Assembly: GCA_900660155.1 (NCBI GenBank)
Contig: CABFPE010000009.1
Coordinates: forward strand, 1,656,336-1,720,335
DNA length: 64,000 nucleotides
Source of the DNA: Hofstenia miamia
Lineage: Eukaryota; Xenacoelomorpha; Acoela; Hofsteniidae
Direction: 5' to 3'
Part shown: in pieces, positions 25,347-36,736 of the stretch
Layout of the letters: each line of letters starts with the position of its first letter
Position numbering within the stretch: the stretch's first letter is position 1
Program-made: the position numbers and the translations under genes
Notes under the pieces: model-generated
What the model saw: the letters and a program-made list of their open reading frames with translations, nothing else
Database searches by the model: none
Told to the model about the DNA's origin: nothing

Positions 25347-28300
25347 TAAAAGTTTCTACTAAACTAATTTCTAGACTATATGTATGTGCATATTCACAAT
25401 TTTATTCATCAATGAAGAATAAATGCCATGAAACATTTAATACATTTGCAACAAATATCTGTCGCTGTTTGCATTGCAGAAAATGATGGAGTATACAAGT
25501 GAAATGATTTTATGATGACCTATTATAGTAGGTTATGTGCTTCTACTTATTGATTTCGGCAGAAGTGAATGAATTTCCAAAAAATTTCATTTTAGTAAAA
25601 CTATTAATTTCCATTAACGTATCCGGTTAACATGCAAGCTCATAATAGAAAAGGGTCAATAACCCTTTAATATACAATATATATATATATATAATTGTAT
25701 CAGCCTTTTTTCATGTATCAAAAAATTACTAAAATATTGTCGAAGTGCATCTGAATTTACCTCTCTTTATTATAGCCTTTCCTTGAGAAAAATGTAGGCT
25801 ATGTCTTTTAGTATGGTTGCATATTTAATTACTGTATTTTGACCATCCGATTTGCTTAAGTAGTTGTTTTGCAACAACATAAGCATATAAAAAAAGTAAT
25901 GAATGTTCTTTCCTGAGTGTAAAATGTGAATTTAAGCACGATTCCTTCTTATTTCTTCCGTTATTCCAAACAGACTTATAGAAATTTGCGCTCTAAGTAT
26001 TCATTAGTTCAGTAACATCTTGAGAATGCTGCTTAGTAATTATTGTTGTAATTATTCACTGGCTTCCAATAACATTTCCACATATAAATTCTCATTGTGT
26101 TGTGTTTGTAACACATGCGCACCTCATCAATAATACTTCATGTATATTTTGTTCAAAAATCGGATGTATGTGTATGAGGTGAATCCAATTTATGACCCAT
26201 TGTTTTTCATTGCATGTCAACAGATGTTTACCGTAATAAGAATGACGGTCTTAGGAGCCGAGTGAAGTAAGAGCGTACGAGGTTCCGCTACAAATTGGAA
26301 GGATTTAAGAGCAATCGATTTGCAATTCTGAATTGAAGCATTTTTTCATGCATACATAATTTAAAAGGAAATTCAATATTTTTTTTACCCCATTAGGTCA
26401 TATTGAATGGGTAATTAACCGTTATCATGTACTGGTTGGGGTAAGAATTGATGAACAAATCCAATAATTAATATTCCTTTGATCTTTCAGGTTATATATA
26501 ATATAATTCCATTAAACTTTTCAGGGGTATAAATTATTATAAGTTAATTGAAATATGTCAAGGTACTTTTGTATTCTTGTGTATTATTATTCTTTTTTGC
26601 AAAAGATATATGCAATAGATTGTAGTGTACATTACACACTATACAAGAAAATGAATGATGATCATGGATAAGCAAATTGTCAATCAGAAGTATTACGCAT
26701 TTCCAAATTGGGAGTTTCAAATTCTCGAAATAAATGCGATTTTAGTTGTCAAAGCAAAAACTTTGCACTTTGTTGTTAAAATTTGTCAATTAGCCTAAGG
26801 CTATTCAAATTTGATTGCAAATTTTTGCAAATTTAGAAGATGCATGTATTTAAGTCATGAAACAAATTTGCTAGGAGTAAGAGAAAAACCTGATCATAAA
26901 ATCAAACCAAATATTCCTTATATTTAAAATTATTTTCAATTTTTCAGGATCCATTATTATTGTCGATGAGTCACAATATTCGGTTGACTGCTGGACAATG
27001 GTCTCCTTCGCGCCCTGCCGTATTCTTTATTTGCCGTCAAGATGGAACTGTGGACGTATGGGATTTATTGGATAAAACACATGATCCTGTGCTTAGTCAG
27101 AGCATCAGTCCTCATTCAGTCACGAGAATCTATCCTCTTCGGCTATCAAGTGAGTTACGAATTTGTGAAGCTAATTATTTTGTAAAAGATGACATAGTAA
27201 CTTCATGAGGAATTTCTTCTCAATATATCATGCTTCTTATTAAAATGATGCTCCAAGAGATTTATTCCTCTTGTTTGCTATTATTAAACATTCTTTAAGA
27301 TAGGAATTGTAAAATAATTGCGTAATTCATACACTAAATTTAATATTTTCTGGATCACTAAGTGTGTCACATTATTTAAAATGTTCGGAAATGCCTGCAC
27401 ATTTTGTAAATGGAGCAACAGTCTATTTCTTTTCTTCTTTGATGGATTAACACGATATTTCAAAATTCTTATTTCCATTTTATATAAGTCTTTCAGACAA
27501 CTTCTTATCCCAAATCGTTCATTAATATACCTATTAAGATATATAACATTAATTGAGTACTATTCGAATGGCGCTATTAATCCATTTCTGTTGGGCAAAT
27601 TATAGGCTCCCATTTATATTTACCTTTAAAAAGAAACCATCTACATTCTAGTTGTAATTAATTTGAAAAATCACTTTAGACAAACAGCAGTTTTTGGCCG
27701 TTGGTGATAGTCATGGTACTTTGCACATTCTGGAGGTACCTTGGATATTCAGGCATGCGAGCCCAAATGAAACAACTGCTGTTGCTGCATATTTCGATAG
27801 AGAACAAAAACGCCTTGAATATGTTGAAGAGCGAGTTAAAAATCGCGCAAAAGAAAAAAGGAAGGAGGCTGAAAATTCCAGAACTCGTCAGGTATTTTTT
27901 TCTCCAATCACACTTAGTTTCTAATTTTTAGCATTTTAGAAATTATAATGGATATAAACCAAATTTTGAAAAATAAATTTTAAAATATCTTTGTATCCCA
28001 TGTTACATATGCTTCTTGACCTCAATTTTTAGCTGCTAATGAATGTTACTGTGCTGTAGTCTTGGTAACATGTTATATTATATGCCATCGACAAGAGTTT
28101 TCGGCTTCATTTCGCATCAATAGCTGCAACATCACACATAATATTTGGTATAATCTCTTGTATGGAAAAATATATCGATTAATTTATTGAGCTATTGACA
28201 ATTGTTTGGTAGCATTCCAATTGAATATTGATTACCCTGCGTGTCATTGTTGTCCAATAACATTCTGATTTTTTTCCCGTGATTTTGATGTTACTGTACT

Positions 28301-30079
28301 TTGACTTTCAGCTTCAACGTTTGTAATAAGAGCTTCATCTGGTTTTTATGATATTCCAGTTGCGATACAATAAGGATTTAGTCTTTAGACTTACATTGTT
28401 GAATCTGATCAGTAGACAAGAGAGAGTGAAAATATAAGCATAATATAGACCCGAAGTCGACCCAATAGGAATATTCACTACCCCGTTAAGTCTCTCTCCA
28501 ATCAAATGGTGATTAACATCAATCATTTTCTGATAAGGCAAAGCTAGTCATTCGTTTATGTTACTTAGCCTCTTGGATCTTCCTCATATCGGATGGTGAC
28601 TAACATTAGTAGTTTTTTTCAAGTAATCTAAGCTTTATACCCGAATCAGGGCCGACCGAAATCGGGTAATCGACGTCACTCTTCTAGGAGACAATAGTTA
28701 CCTCCGCCAAGAAGGTATTGTTATCGCCTTTGTGTTTGTCTATTTTTCAGCAAAATCTCTCAAAAAGTAATGGATAAATCTATATGAAAACCATCTCTGG
28801 ATCCTATTAAATTATTGCTGTCTAGTTGTATCCAGACCATACTAACTACTTTCATAGGCGGTAATACAGGTAGGTTATAATCATTGAATTTTTTTATTGC
28901 AATAATTTTTCCTATAGACTGATCAATATTGTTATTAACTACAACAAAAACGACAATTTTTGTAGAATGTGTACTATTATGGATTTGAGACCTACTATAA
29001 TAGACGGACATTCATTATCGTAGGCCTCAATTATTGTCCGCAAAAGCAACGGTAGCCAGTTTTATAACATTTAATTATATTATACGTTTTTTATAACAAA
29101 ACTTTTTGAATTTGTTTTATTCCTGTTCTAGCAATAAAATATTGAAAATCACTAATGAATATTAGTTTGTTTCAATAGTTTAATTCGATTAATGAATTAT
29201 TTCTATTAGTAGTGAATACACATAAAATGACCTACCAGTACACAAAAATACACAGCTCTATAAAATGTTGGCGAAATAGGCAATATATGCACGAAAACAC
29301 ATACACGCAAAATATTATATATGCAAGAAATTTGAAATCACTATACACATCATTTGCCTGGTTCATATTTTGTCTTTCACATGATTTTTTTTTCAAAACA
29401 GTTAAATTTCGGTTCATTTGGCCACAATACTCCTTCTAGTCATGTTTATTAAACTATGATCAAGGCTCGGTGGTATACTGAAGAAGACCGAAACCGAACC
29501 AATATAAATCAATGAAAACCGAGTTTTCGGTTTTTAGCAGAAACAGTTGTCTAGAATGTTATTTCCAAGAAACGATGCAATATTCTTGGAGCAAACGCCA
29601 AAATTCTTGCCACGTTGAAGTGTAATTGTCTTTACTTGATTAACAGCCTAATTTAGTGTTATGAAAATTTTAGAAAGGCATATTTCTCTTGAATAAAATT
29701 TTACAATACCGAAACCGTGGTTTTGACGTGTGGAAAATGAATATTTTTTTACAATTTTGGTCGGTTATTTTTGTGTAAAATATTTTCATAATGTTGAGAT
29801 ACACGTTAAAAAATAGAGCGGTAACAAAACTTGTGAAAAATATTAGAATACAATTTGAAGAAGAAATGATAAAAGATTAGTTTTTCAAAAATTTCCCGTT
29901 TTTCTGGTCTCCAGCATTACACTATTAAATTTATAAATTTCTATGCAGATATCTCTTTTCCATTACCAACATTTTTTATTTACATTTTATATAACTGAAG
30001 ATAATTTCGTATTAAAAATGTTCCCTAATATAGACTGCTATTTTAAAGCGAACTACTTAGAGTATGTTTAAAACACCAA

Positions 30080-30117
<38 letters not shown>

Positions 30118-30322
30118 AACCTGGGTGATATTCGTCGTTTTTGATATGAGTTCTTATCTTGGCATTGCAAATAATCAGTTTATTTAGGGAGCAGGTGGTC
30201 CACACTTATCTGAAGAAGAGCAACGCCATTTGCTTCAACAAGAGTACAACAATTATTTGGAATTAGAACATAAACTCTTAGTTGAACTAGGCATTGCACA
30301 TGAAGTTAATGATCCATTGTGA
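14829..30322 (+). CDS. DNAI3: Axonemal dynein intermediate chain 3 (WDR63 family), complete, 19 exons
   Basis: Exons: 14829-14898, 15998-16075, 16303-16326, 16421-16495, 16537-16721, 16923-17027, 17088-17243, 18550-18866, 19258-19369, 19537-19615, 20259-20395, 21272-21574, 23143-23216, 23262-23470, 23653-23847, 24781-24911, 26948-27149, 27680-27891 and 30188-30322 (TGA). All junctions are GT-AG and phases agree, giving 2799 coding bases, about 932 residues, against 891 in the human protein as I recall it. The family is recognised along the whole length: NRAAVSDF, the FGAPIKF block, YPKNA, SFSDPIRPQ, IAGGCINGQ, FWDIRPP, GGWNFAIW and LHILEVPW. The product is a WD-repeat intermediate chain of inner-arm dyneins in motile cilia. 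The first four exons (82 residues, Ser/Arg-rich) are the least certain. No TATA box or clear poly(A) signal was pinned down. Confidence 0.93.
17244..18549 (+). other. DNAI3 intron 7, nothing recognised
   Basis: About 1.3 kb of AT-rich intron. A less AT-rich patch with GGCCGG-type words lies near 17890-17980, but no coding sequence or element ends could be identified. Confidence 0.6.
18550..19369 (+). other. DNAI3: DNAI3 exons 8-9, pre-WD region
   Basis: Exon 8 (317 bases, the longest) contains FGAPIKFQDRNC, DGYVECPPL, FTQTNWQYPKNA and YEPREFDEET, all collinear with vertebrate WDR63. It ends in phase 2. Exon 9 continues with LQHNEVLNAFDDDW and NFGTKADSHLK just before the propeller. Confidence 0.9.
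19812..19882. repeat. Compound TA and GATA microsatellite
   Basis: A TA run passes into GATA repeats with a few interruptions, inside DNAI3 intron 10. Confidence 0.9.
20793..20905 (+). other. GC-richer open patch in DNAI3 intron 11
   Basis: After the acceptor-like TTCCTGCTTAG comes an ATG at 20793 with a frame reading MDEPTPSRNAMRKVKL. It stays open through GLNVTAPGRG to a donor-like GTGTAAG or GTAAG near 20890-20895. Composition is clearly less AT-rich than the intron. The DNAI3 family has no insertion at this point (SDPIRPQ is normally followed closely by LESPDD), so it is not needed for the main product. It may be a fragment of a dispersed repeat, an alternative exon or a small unrelated gene. 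Confidence 0.3.
21575..23142 (+). other. DNAI3 intron 12, nothing recognised
   Basis: About 1.6 kb of AT-rich intron with stops in every frame and no recognisable element. Confidence 0.65.
23489..23663 (+). repeat. 87-bp perfect tandem duplication containing a splice acceptor
   Basis: The segment 23489-23575 is repeated at once as 23576-23662, apparently without differences. The unit covers the end of DNAI3 intron 14 and the first bases of exon 15, so the acceptor AATGTTTAG is present twice, at 23566 and 23652. Splicing to the second copy keeps the frame. The first copy would add 29 codons but meets a TAG within the duplicated intron part. Confidence 0.95.
24912..26947 (+). other. DNAI3 intron 16 with TA microsatellites
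   Basis: About 2 kb of AT-rich intron with TA repeats at about 25310-25342 and 25673-25693. A slightly GC-richer patch lies near 26240-26300. No coding sequence was recognised. Confidence 0.7.
27680..30322 (+). other. DNAI3: DNAI3 exons 18-19, last blade and coiled-coil tail
   Basis: Exon 18 holds AVGDSHGTLHILEVPW, then a charged helix (FDREQKRLEYVEERVKNR) that reads as a coiled coil up to residue 888. Exon 19 ends the protein with HLSEEEQRHLLQQEYNNY and LLVELGI, matching the conserved family tail, and TGA at 30320-30322. The 2.3-kb intron between them contains a TA repeat (about 30081-30113) and nothing else I recognise. Confidence 0.9.
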
Positions 30323-31379
30323 TTTAATTTAGTTAATGTAAATTGTAATATATGTTTATAAATTTATTTTGTTTTTGAAATTTCTTGCAAATGTAATCTG
30401 ACATATCTAAAATGCGCTTCACGTTATAGCGTTATTATATATATATATATATAAAAGAGGCTTAATGATTCCTACTAGGAATTTCCCATGGGATACATTG
30501 GATTTCAATTATGAAATTTCTGTCTAATAGCTTTTAAGGCTAGAAAACAATAACTATATCTCATGACAGCAGAACAAATACTTCTGAGGGTAAAGAGAAA
30601 ACAAATATTTAATAAAATTTTTTATTTTAACTATTAAGTTTTAAGATTTAATGAATACAGAAATTTAATGATTGTATTAAATTTCTTTCTCCGTTTTCAG
30701 AAGCTATTCAGATGTTATAAGCATTCTAGTTTAGCGGGAAATGTGGCTTTATTTCAATCTTCCGCAGGATGTAGCTCGTTATTATTTGGCTATTCCAAAG
30801 TTCTGATAATGATGTATCAGTTTATATTTCTTGTTTCATTTGCGTTTTGAGGTACCGGTAACGAGGGACTACACTAAACGTTACTGGCAACAAGATTCAT
30901 GGAACTGCTACTAAAAAATTTTGGACAGTACTGTACAAGACCATTAAAAAGTTCATAAGCCGTGCTACATGCAACACTAATGTGGCATCAATTGATGCAA
31001 AGCAAACGTTTCGTCATTAGTATTTTGAATTTAGTAAATATCAATTGTACATTATATTTAAATTAATTTGGATTGCCTCATTTGACTTAAAGAGTGTTAG
31101 ACAATCTGTGCAATTTTAATGTTTGAATCGTCTGCCACACAATAACTCTGATTTAATTGATTACCATGTAAAAGGTTAAAAAGGGACCTATTAGTGTTTA
31201 CTCATAGTTTCATAGTATGTTTTAGTGTTTCTTTTGTTTACCAAACACCTGATTTTATGTTTAAATACTTTGAATTTGTTGTTGAAAGTTCAATAGATTT
31301 ACTCTACCCTTGCTACTAGTTGCATATGTTATTTATTAAAATGCTTTTCTAAATTGTTCAGGTACAGATTTACAAGTTT
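30323..31379. other. Intergenic, nothing recognised
   Basis: The DNAI3 3' UTR should start here. A TA repeat lies at about 30437-30452 and an AATAAA near 30612 could serve as poly(A) signal. The short open frame at 30668-30850 is hydrophobic and AT-driven, with no sign of being a gene. Confidence 0.5.
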
Positions 31380-31790
31380 CATCTCTATGGCACTTCAGCA
31401 GGTTTAGGCATAGGGCTTTTAACAACCACTTGTTTTTTGCTATGTTTATTATATTTAATGCAGCACCTAAATTGCATGAGCTGAGGCCTGCACTGAATTT
31501 AGGTACATAAGCATGTAGGGTACACTTCACACCCAAGAATTTATACGGCTTCTCTCTTTCTTTACTTGAATTAGGACTCCTGTCCTATACAACTCTTTCT
31601 ATTAAGGTTCTCTGTATCGGGTCAGCCAAGTGTGGCCATGCACCCTTCCCATTACCTGATCTCCCATTTTACCTTTAAGAATAGGCTCATTCTAGCACTG
31701 GAGTCAGGTCATTAATTACTGTGACATTGGCAAATCCTGGTGTTAATCAACATAGATTTTCATGCTGATGCCACACTAAGTTCTCATCAC
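31380..31790 (+). repeat. Dispersed repeat, copy 1
   Basis: CACCTAAATTGCATGAG, TGCACTGA.TTTAGGT, CACCCAAGAATT and CATGCTGATGC.ACA occur in the same order and orientation at 35600-35945. The block starts with an inverted pair (CACCTAA and TTAGGTG-like) that could form a hairpin. No target duplication or coding part was found, so it may be a SINE or another non-autonomous element. Confidence 0.55.
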
Positions 31791-31924
31791 TACTGGATAA
31801 ACATTTGCCAATTTCATCAATCTATCTACAAAGATGTCTTAAACATTTATTGGACTCTCATTATGAAAAATTGAAAAAGTGCTTCCTTGTTATTAACAAC
31901 AACATTTTGTTTAACTATCACAAT

Positions 31925-32705
31925 AAATATAGAATAGAATAGAATAGAATTTCTTATTAAGTATAGTACATTGGCATAATTATACACCTCAACAAAAGCT
32001 GCTAATACTACACTTAATGCGTCAATAACAACATAAAATACACAAAAACTATGAAAATATAATAACAAAAACATGGATTCGAAATTATCAGTTTACCCAA
32101 TTTATTGCTAATTAATTATATCTTTTAAAGAACTGAAATCCTTTCCATGATGTAGAACCTATTTTAGGGATATATTGTTTAAGGAGGTAGTTATTAATTT
32201 GATTTTTAAATATAATTCACTTTATTTCAATTGGTAAGTTATTCCAATCATCAACTGCTGAGTTTAAAAATGAATTTTTAAGAAAATGTTTCTTGAACAT
32301 CACTACTGAATTTGGATGTCCTCAAACGATAAGTTGAACACGCCTATAGGGGAAATTGCAGTTTACTATAAGGTGAGCGCTGGTTTGAGATATCCCAAAA
32401 TTTTATTATTGAAAAGCATCTTANACACGCATATAGGGGAAATTGCAGTTTACTATAAGGTGAGCGCTGGTTTGAGATATCCCAAAATTTTATTATTGAA
32501 AAGCATCTTATGAAATATGAAGCATCATTAATACAATATAAACGTTTTCCCTTCTTAGTAGAATAATTTTCGTCATAAATATTAGATGCCCATTTGATTT
32601 GTGAATCAATTTTATTTATTAATGAGTGGCTTATGTTATTAAATAAGATATTGCAGTATCTGTAATGATTTAATACTAGAGAGTTAACTAACATTAATTT
32701 CATTT
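31925..32705 (-). mobile_element. LINE C-terminal part, 3' tail of TTCTA repeats
   Basis: The - strand reads KLMLVNSLVLNHYRYCNILF (near 32700-32640), the counterpart of the HFQYCS block of the LINE at 6481-7935. It continues with AVDDWNNLPIEIK (near 32255) and LLKQYIPKIGSTSWKGF (near 32190-32130). The 3' end is near 31925-31950 in a TAGAA/TTCTA pentanucleotide repeat, the usual type of tail. Reverse transcriptase motifs are missing, so it is 5' truncated. The copy contains the single-N join at 32424 with its duplicated flanks. Confidence 0.7.
32338..32510. repeat. 86-bp duplicate on both sides of a single N (likely assembly artefact)
   Basis: 32338-32423 and 32425-32510 are the same except for one base (ACACGCCTAT versus ACACGCATAT), separated by the lone N at 32424. 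This is the mark of two overlapping contig ends joined without merging. Confidence 0.9.
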
Positions 32706-33849
32706 TTGCATTTATAAAATTGCCTACTATTACTCTGAGATCTGCTACAACAACTTTCCATATGCTTTAAGTACAAAAAGGATGGCAGCCAACAAATACC
32801 AATTGAAATTCTTGAACTAAAACAACTGTCTACCTTGCAGATACAAAATCAAGAAACCAATCTCATTTCAACACAACTCTGCCTGACACCTCAACATTAA
32901 ATGCAGCAAGCTCTACTTGAACCTGATACTGTAGAGATTGTAGACTGAAATAGACCATCTTAGAAGGGGTGGGTATGGAATTTATTCATCCTCACTAATT
33001 TTGATATTGGTTATATGAACTCAGTAATGGCAATCTCTCAATTATATTTGATGAATTTTGTTTTGTAAAAATGTGCCATTTCAGTATTAATATTTCTGAT
33101 AATTTTATGCTGAAAAATCTGAATCATTTCTAGCAGTATCCATTAACTTAGGGCTAGGTGTACATTAAGCATGTGACTAAATTGACAATTTGAAAATTTT
33201 TGCTTGACCATGGTATAATATTATTACCTTTACATCAAATCAACTACCATCACTTTTCTTGAAATATTTGAAAAACCTCCCCAATAAGTCAAACTTATTT
33301 TCTCGCAAAACAGTTTTTTACCAACAAATTGTAAATAAATGTCTAGGAAGACAAAGTTTTCAAACTTTATCTTATCATTAAGTATTATCTAGAAAATATT
33401 TTAATATTTTCACTATTTCAATAAAGTGAATGATAAATTTTAATATTCTTGATTTTAATATCAACAGTTTTTTTAACATACATTCATACAACTGATTATT
33501 TGTATTAATATCATAAAACTACTAATTGGATTTATAGTTGTTAAAACATTATTTTAGACAGTGCTAAATATTAGTTATGGACACATCATTTCTGTGTAGT
33601 AATTGCATTTAAATCATCTAATGTAGTTGAAAAAAAAATTTGAAACTTAGCAAAGGAACATATGAAAAATCTTTAAAGAAAAGAAATTCTATTCCTCTTT
33701 TATATTTTTATTTTCTAATATAGAATTAATGAAGAGATTGATACAGAAGCTACTATAATTAGTAGATATCATGATTTGAGTGAGGTAGACAAATCCAGAC
33801 AAGCAAGGCACAAATTAAGTTTTATTTCAATAACTGAAATATCATGCAT
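32706..33849. other. Nothing recognised
   Basis: AT-rich sequence between the LINE and the DNA transposon, with stops in all frames. It may be part of either element's flanks. Confidence 0.5.
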
Positions 33850-35510
33850 ATGAAAAGTGGAGAAAGTAATTATATCTTATAATTCATTATTAAAACATCC
33901 TTTTTTTGAAGCAAAACTTTTTGATACAACCAATGCAAATGAGAAATGGTTATCAAAAGAAGACAAGCAAATGTACCAAAAACAGATAGAAACAAGTGGG
34001 AAATTTGGTTTTGCACCACTGAAGTTAGTTAATGTTCATATATCTTTACAAAGCTGTAAGCATTGTGAAACAGCAGACTACTTTAGTAGAAAAGTAGAAA
34101 TGAGACCAACTGATCTGATAAAAGTGAATCTGACCATGGAACAAATAATGACCTTTATGAAGCACGTACCATTGATACAACACCTAAATGCCAAAGACAT
34201 GACTCACATCAAGCTGACAGTTTAACAAAAATCCAAATTTTGAGCAACTTAGCATTGATAGAGTAAATTTGGCTGTGCCATCCCAGTCTGGTATTTATAA
34301 GGCTATGATCAAGAAAGCAATTGAAATAAAAAAGCAAATTCAGAAAATCTAAAACTTCAGCAGTGGGCCTTGCACTTTGATGGTAAAAAAATTCAAAACA
34401 AAGAAAATCAAGTAAAGGGTGGTAAAATAGTCAGAAAGCAAAGTAAAATAGGCTATTCTGGACTTTAAAATGGCACTGCTAAAGTTATTTTTGAAGGAAT
34501 AAGAAATGTTTTGAATGAATATAATTATAATAGATACAACCAATATGAACACAGGAAAAAGGAATAAGATTGTCATACTTCTGCCAAGATATTTTCAATA
34601 CCTGGACTTTGATGAAGAACAATACTTCAGGTATCATCAACATGTATTCAATCAAGTCTTAAGGNGAGTAAATTTGGCTGTGCCATCCCAGTCTGGTATT
34701 TATAAGGCTATGATCAAGAAAGCAATTGAAATAAAAAAGCAAATTCAGAAAATCTAAAACTTCAGCAGTGGGCCTTGCACTTTGATGGTAAAAAAAATTC
34801 AAAACAAAGAAAATCAAGTAATGGTGGTAAAATAGTCAGAAAGCAAAGTAAAATAGGCTATTCTGGACTTTAAAATGGCACTGCTAAAGTTATTTTTGAA
34901 GGAATAAGAAATGTTTTGAATGAATATAATTTTTTGAATGAATATAATTATAATAGATACAACCAATATGAACACAGGAAAAAGGAATAAGATTGTCATA
35001 CTTCTGCCAAGATATTTTCAATACCTGGACTTTGATGAAGAACAATACTTCAGGTATCATCAACATGTATTCAATCAAGTCTTAAGGCATGCTATGGATT
35101 AAGAATTAGCTCATGCTACAACTTCTTCTGAAATTGTGTATAAATTTATTTCAAAAATTACAGAAAATTACAAAAATTTTGATTGATCAATTTGTTCAGC
35201 ATTGATTTAGAGAAAAACTACTGCCCTTTTCAAATACTTGTTGAAACAGTTGAGGTATCTATGCTATTTTGGGGTACACTTTACTAGATGAAGAAATAAA
35301 GCAAACTCTCAAACCAATTTGTGATTTTAAAATAGACCCTTGGAGTGGAATTTGGTTTTCAGACCACAATTCACTTAACTATGAAAGTTTGGCCAATTCT
35401 TGAAAGTTATATAAAAGCAGCAGCAACATTTTTGCTTAAACTGCTGTGAAACAAATGCAAAATATTAATGATTTTAGCAATAAAATACTAACTTGAAGTT
35501 CATTTTGTTA
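33850..35510 (+). mobile_element. Unassigned DNA transposon with decayed transposase
   Basis: An open frame at 33857-34225 reads LLKHPFFEAKLF and LSKEDKQMYQKQIETSGKFG. After several stops and frame changes the next stretch reads QQWALHFDGKKIQNKE (near 34355-34400), then IFEGIRNVLNEYN, DTTNMNTGKRNK (a D-T-x-x-N-T-G block), YHQHVFNQVLRHAMD and SEIVYKFISKITENY. The order DGK, D-T-N-T-G, then a HH/QHV block resembles RNase H-fold transposases as in the hAT-like groups, but I cannot place the family. Similar proteins occur in other invertebrates, from memory. No terminal inverted repeats were found. It is decayed, with stops within the conserved region. Confidence 0.5.
34261..35087. repeat. About 404-422 bp duplicate on both sides of a single N (likely assembly artefact)
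   Basis: 34261-34664 and 34666-35087 are near-identical, joined by the lone N at 34665. The second copy has an extra 18 bases near 34917-34940 (TTTTGAATGAATATAATT doubled) and a few small indels. Two alleles or overlapping contigs placed end to end would give this. The transposon stretch is therefore really shorter than it appears. Confidence 0.9.
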
Positions 35511-35599
35511 AATAAATACATGTAAAAAATAGTAAAACAGTCACAATTTGATGCTATGGCCACATTCTAATAATTTTTGCCATAAATCTATTATACAGA

Positions 35600-35945
35600 T
35601 AGGGGTTTTCTGTTGCACTTCAGTCATTACCAAAATTCATTATTATTGCTACCACCTAAATTGCATGAGTTGAGGAATGCACTGAGCTTAGGTGCTTTAC
35701 TTAGCACTTAGGTTCCATTACACTGCACCCAAGAATTTTTGGGCTTCTATCTCTCATTCTTTTAAATAGGGCTCTTCCCTCTCTCAATCTACTGTCACCT
35801 TTTACTTTTACTAGGAACAGGTTAAACAATAGGAGTAGTTAATTATTTATTGCAGCATGTCAAATCCTTGCTCACCACAAAACCCTCATTAGATAGGGAG
35901 ATAGAACCATTGCCGATATCATGCTGATGCTACAATAGTATTTAT
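35600..35945 (+). repeat. Dispersed repeat, copy 2
   Basis: Second copy of the family at 31380-31790, in direct orientation, with CACCTAAATTGCATGAG, GCTTAGGTGC, CACCCAAGAATTT and CATGCTGATGCTACA. The two copies bracket the LINE and the unassigned DNA transposon, about 4.2 kb apart. Confidence 0.55.
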
Positions 35946-36736
35946 GTTAATAAAATATATGTTTGATCATACTACTTCATAATATTTATTAGTCAACTTA
36001 TTTCTGAAATATAAGTTTACAAATTTATTCATACAAATTTTTCATAAAATATAAGTTTTTAGGGTTATTCATAGTATTTATGATTGAATATTTTTATGCA
36101 TTGTGTAGAATCACTGAGTTGAATCAAGTGAGAACTATGCAAGAGGACTTAATGTCAAAGCAGAAGGTCACTTAGGTGAACATTAACTAGAGCAGAGGGT
36201 GATTCAAACTAGGTAACAAGAGAACACAATTGAACTGAACTTTTTTCTTCTATTTACAGATGCTTTGGTGTCTTTTTACATTGTGCATTAACAAAATGTA
36301 CAAACATACAAACAACTAGTCACTAGTAAACATGAAAAGCAGGTGAGCTGGCTGATATTAGAAAACAGTACCTGCCAATGCTACAATTGTTAATCATTAG
36401 CATATGTCATGTTGGTTATATACACAGTAATGAAAACAATGACAATTATAAACCCAATTTCAAGGAAAATGTACTTAAATATTTAAATGAATATGTCTAT
36501 TTCCTTAAACTGAGCTTTGATTTCTTTTCTATTTAGCTTAAATTATTTTTCTTATTTCCAACCAAAATATTGTAGTAAGTGATATAATTTGACGATTGCC
36601 AATTTCATTTAATAAACATTTAGAAGTCGCTCAAATTTACGAACGTAATTCGAATTGAAATTTTATTTGAACGACCAATCACGTTAAAGGAAAGTTTTAA
36701 CTTATATATTTCGGGGGGTGTACACGAATTTCACAC
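35946..36736. other. Nothing recognised
   Basis: AT-rich spacer before the 15-mer inverted-repeat element, with no coding sequence or repeat recognised. Confidence 0.5.

Larger units (their letters stand above)
19537..27149 (+). other. DNAI3: DNAI3 exons 10-17, WD-repeat propeller
   Basis: Residues of about 375-817 form the WD-like repeats that bind dynein heavy-chain tails. Visible blade signatures are SIDWHPSIKG, VLIWSFSDPIRPQ, IRFCPTDP with GQLVLWDI, LVSCACDG plus VLFWDIRPP, GTEDGELIFLDW, VILSVGGWNFAIW and CRQDGTVDVWDLL. Exons 13 and 14 are separated by a 45-base intron, whereas the introns after exons 12 and 16 exceed 1.5 kb. Confidence 0.9.

Noticed and set aside
29450-29760. Patch with repeated CCGAAACCG and CGGTTTT phrases
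   Set aside because: Suggestive of an inverted repeat, but the arms are short and do not extend, and no target duplication was seen.
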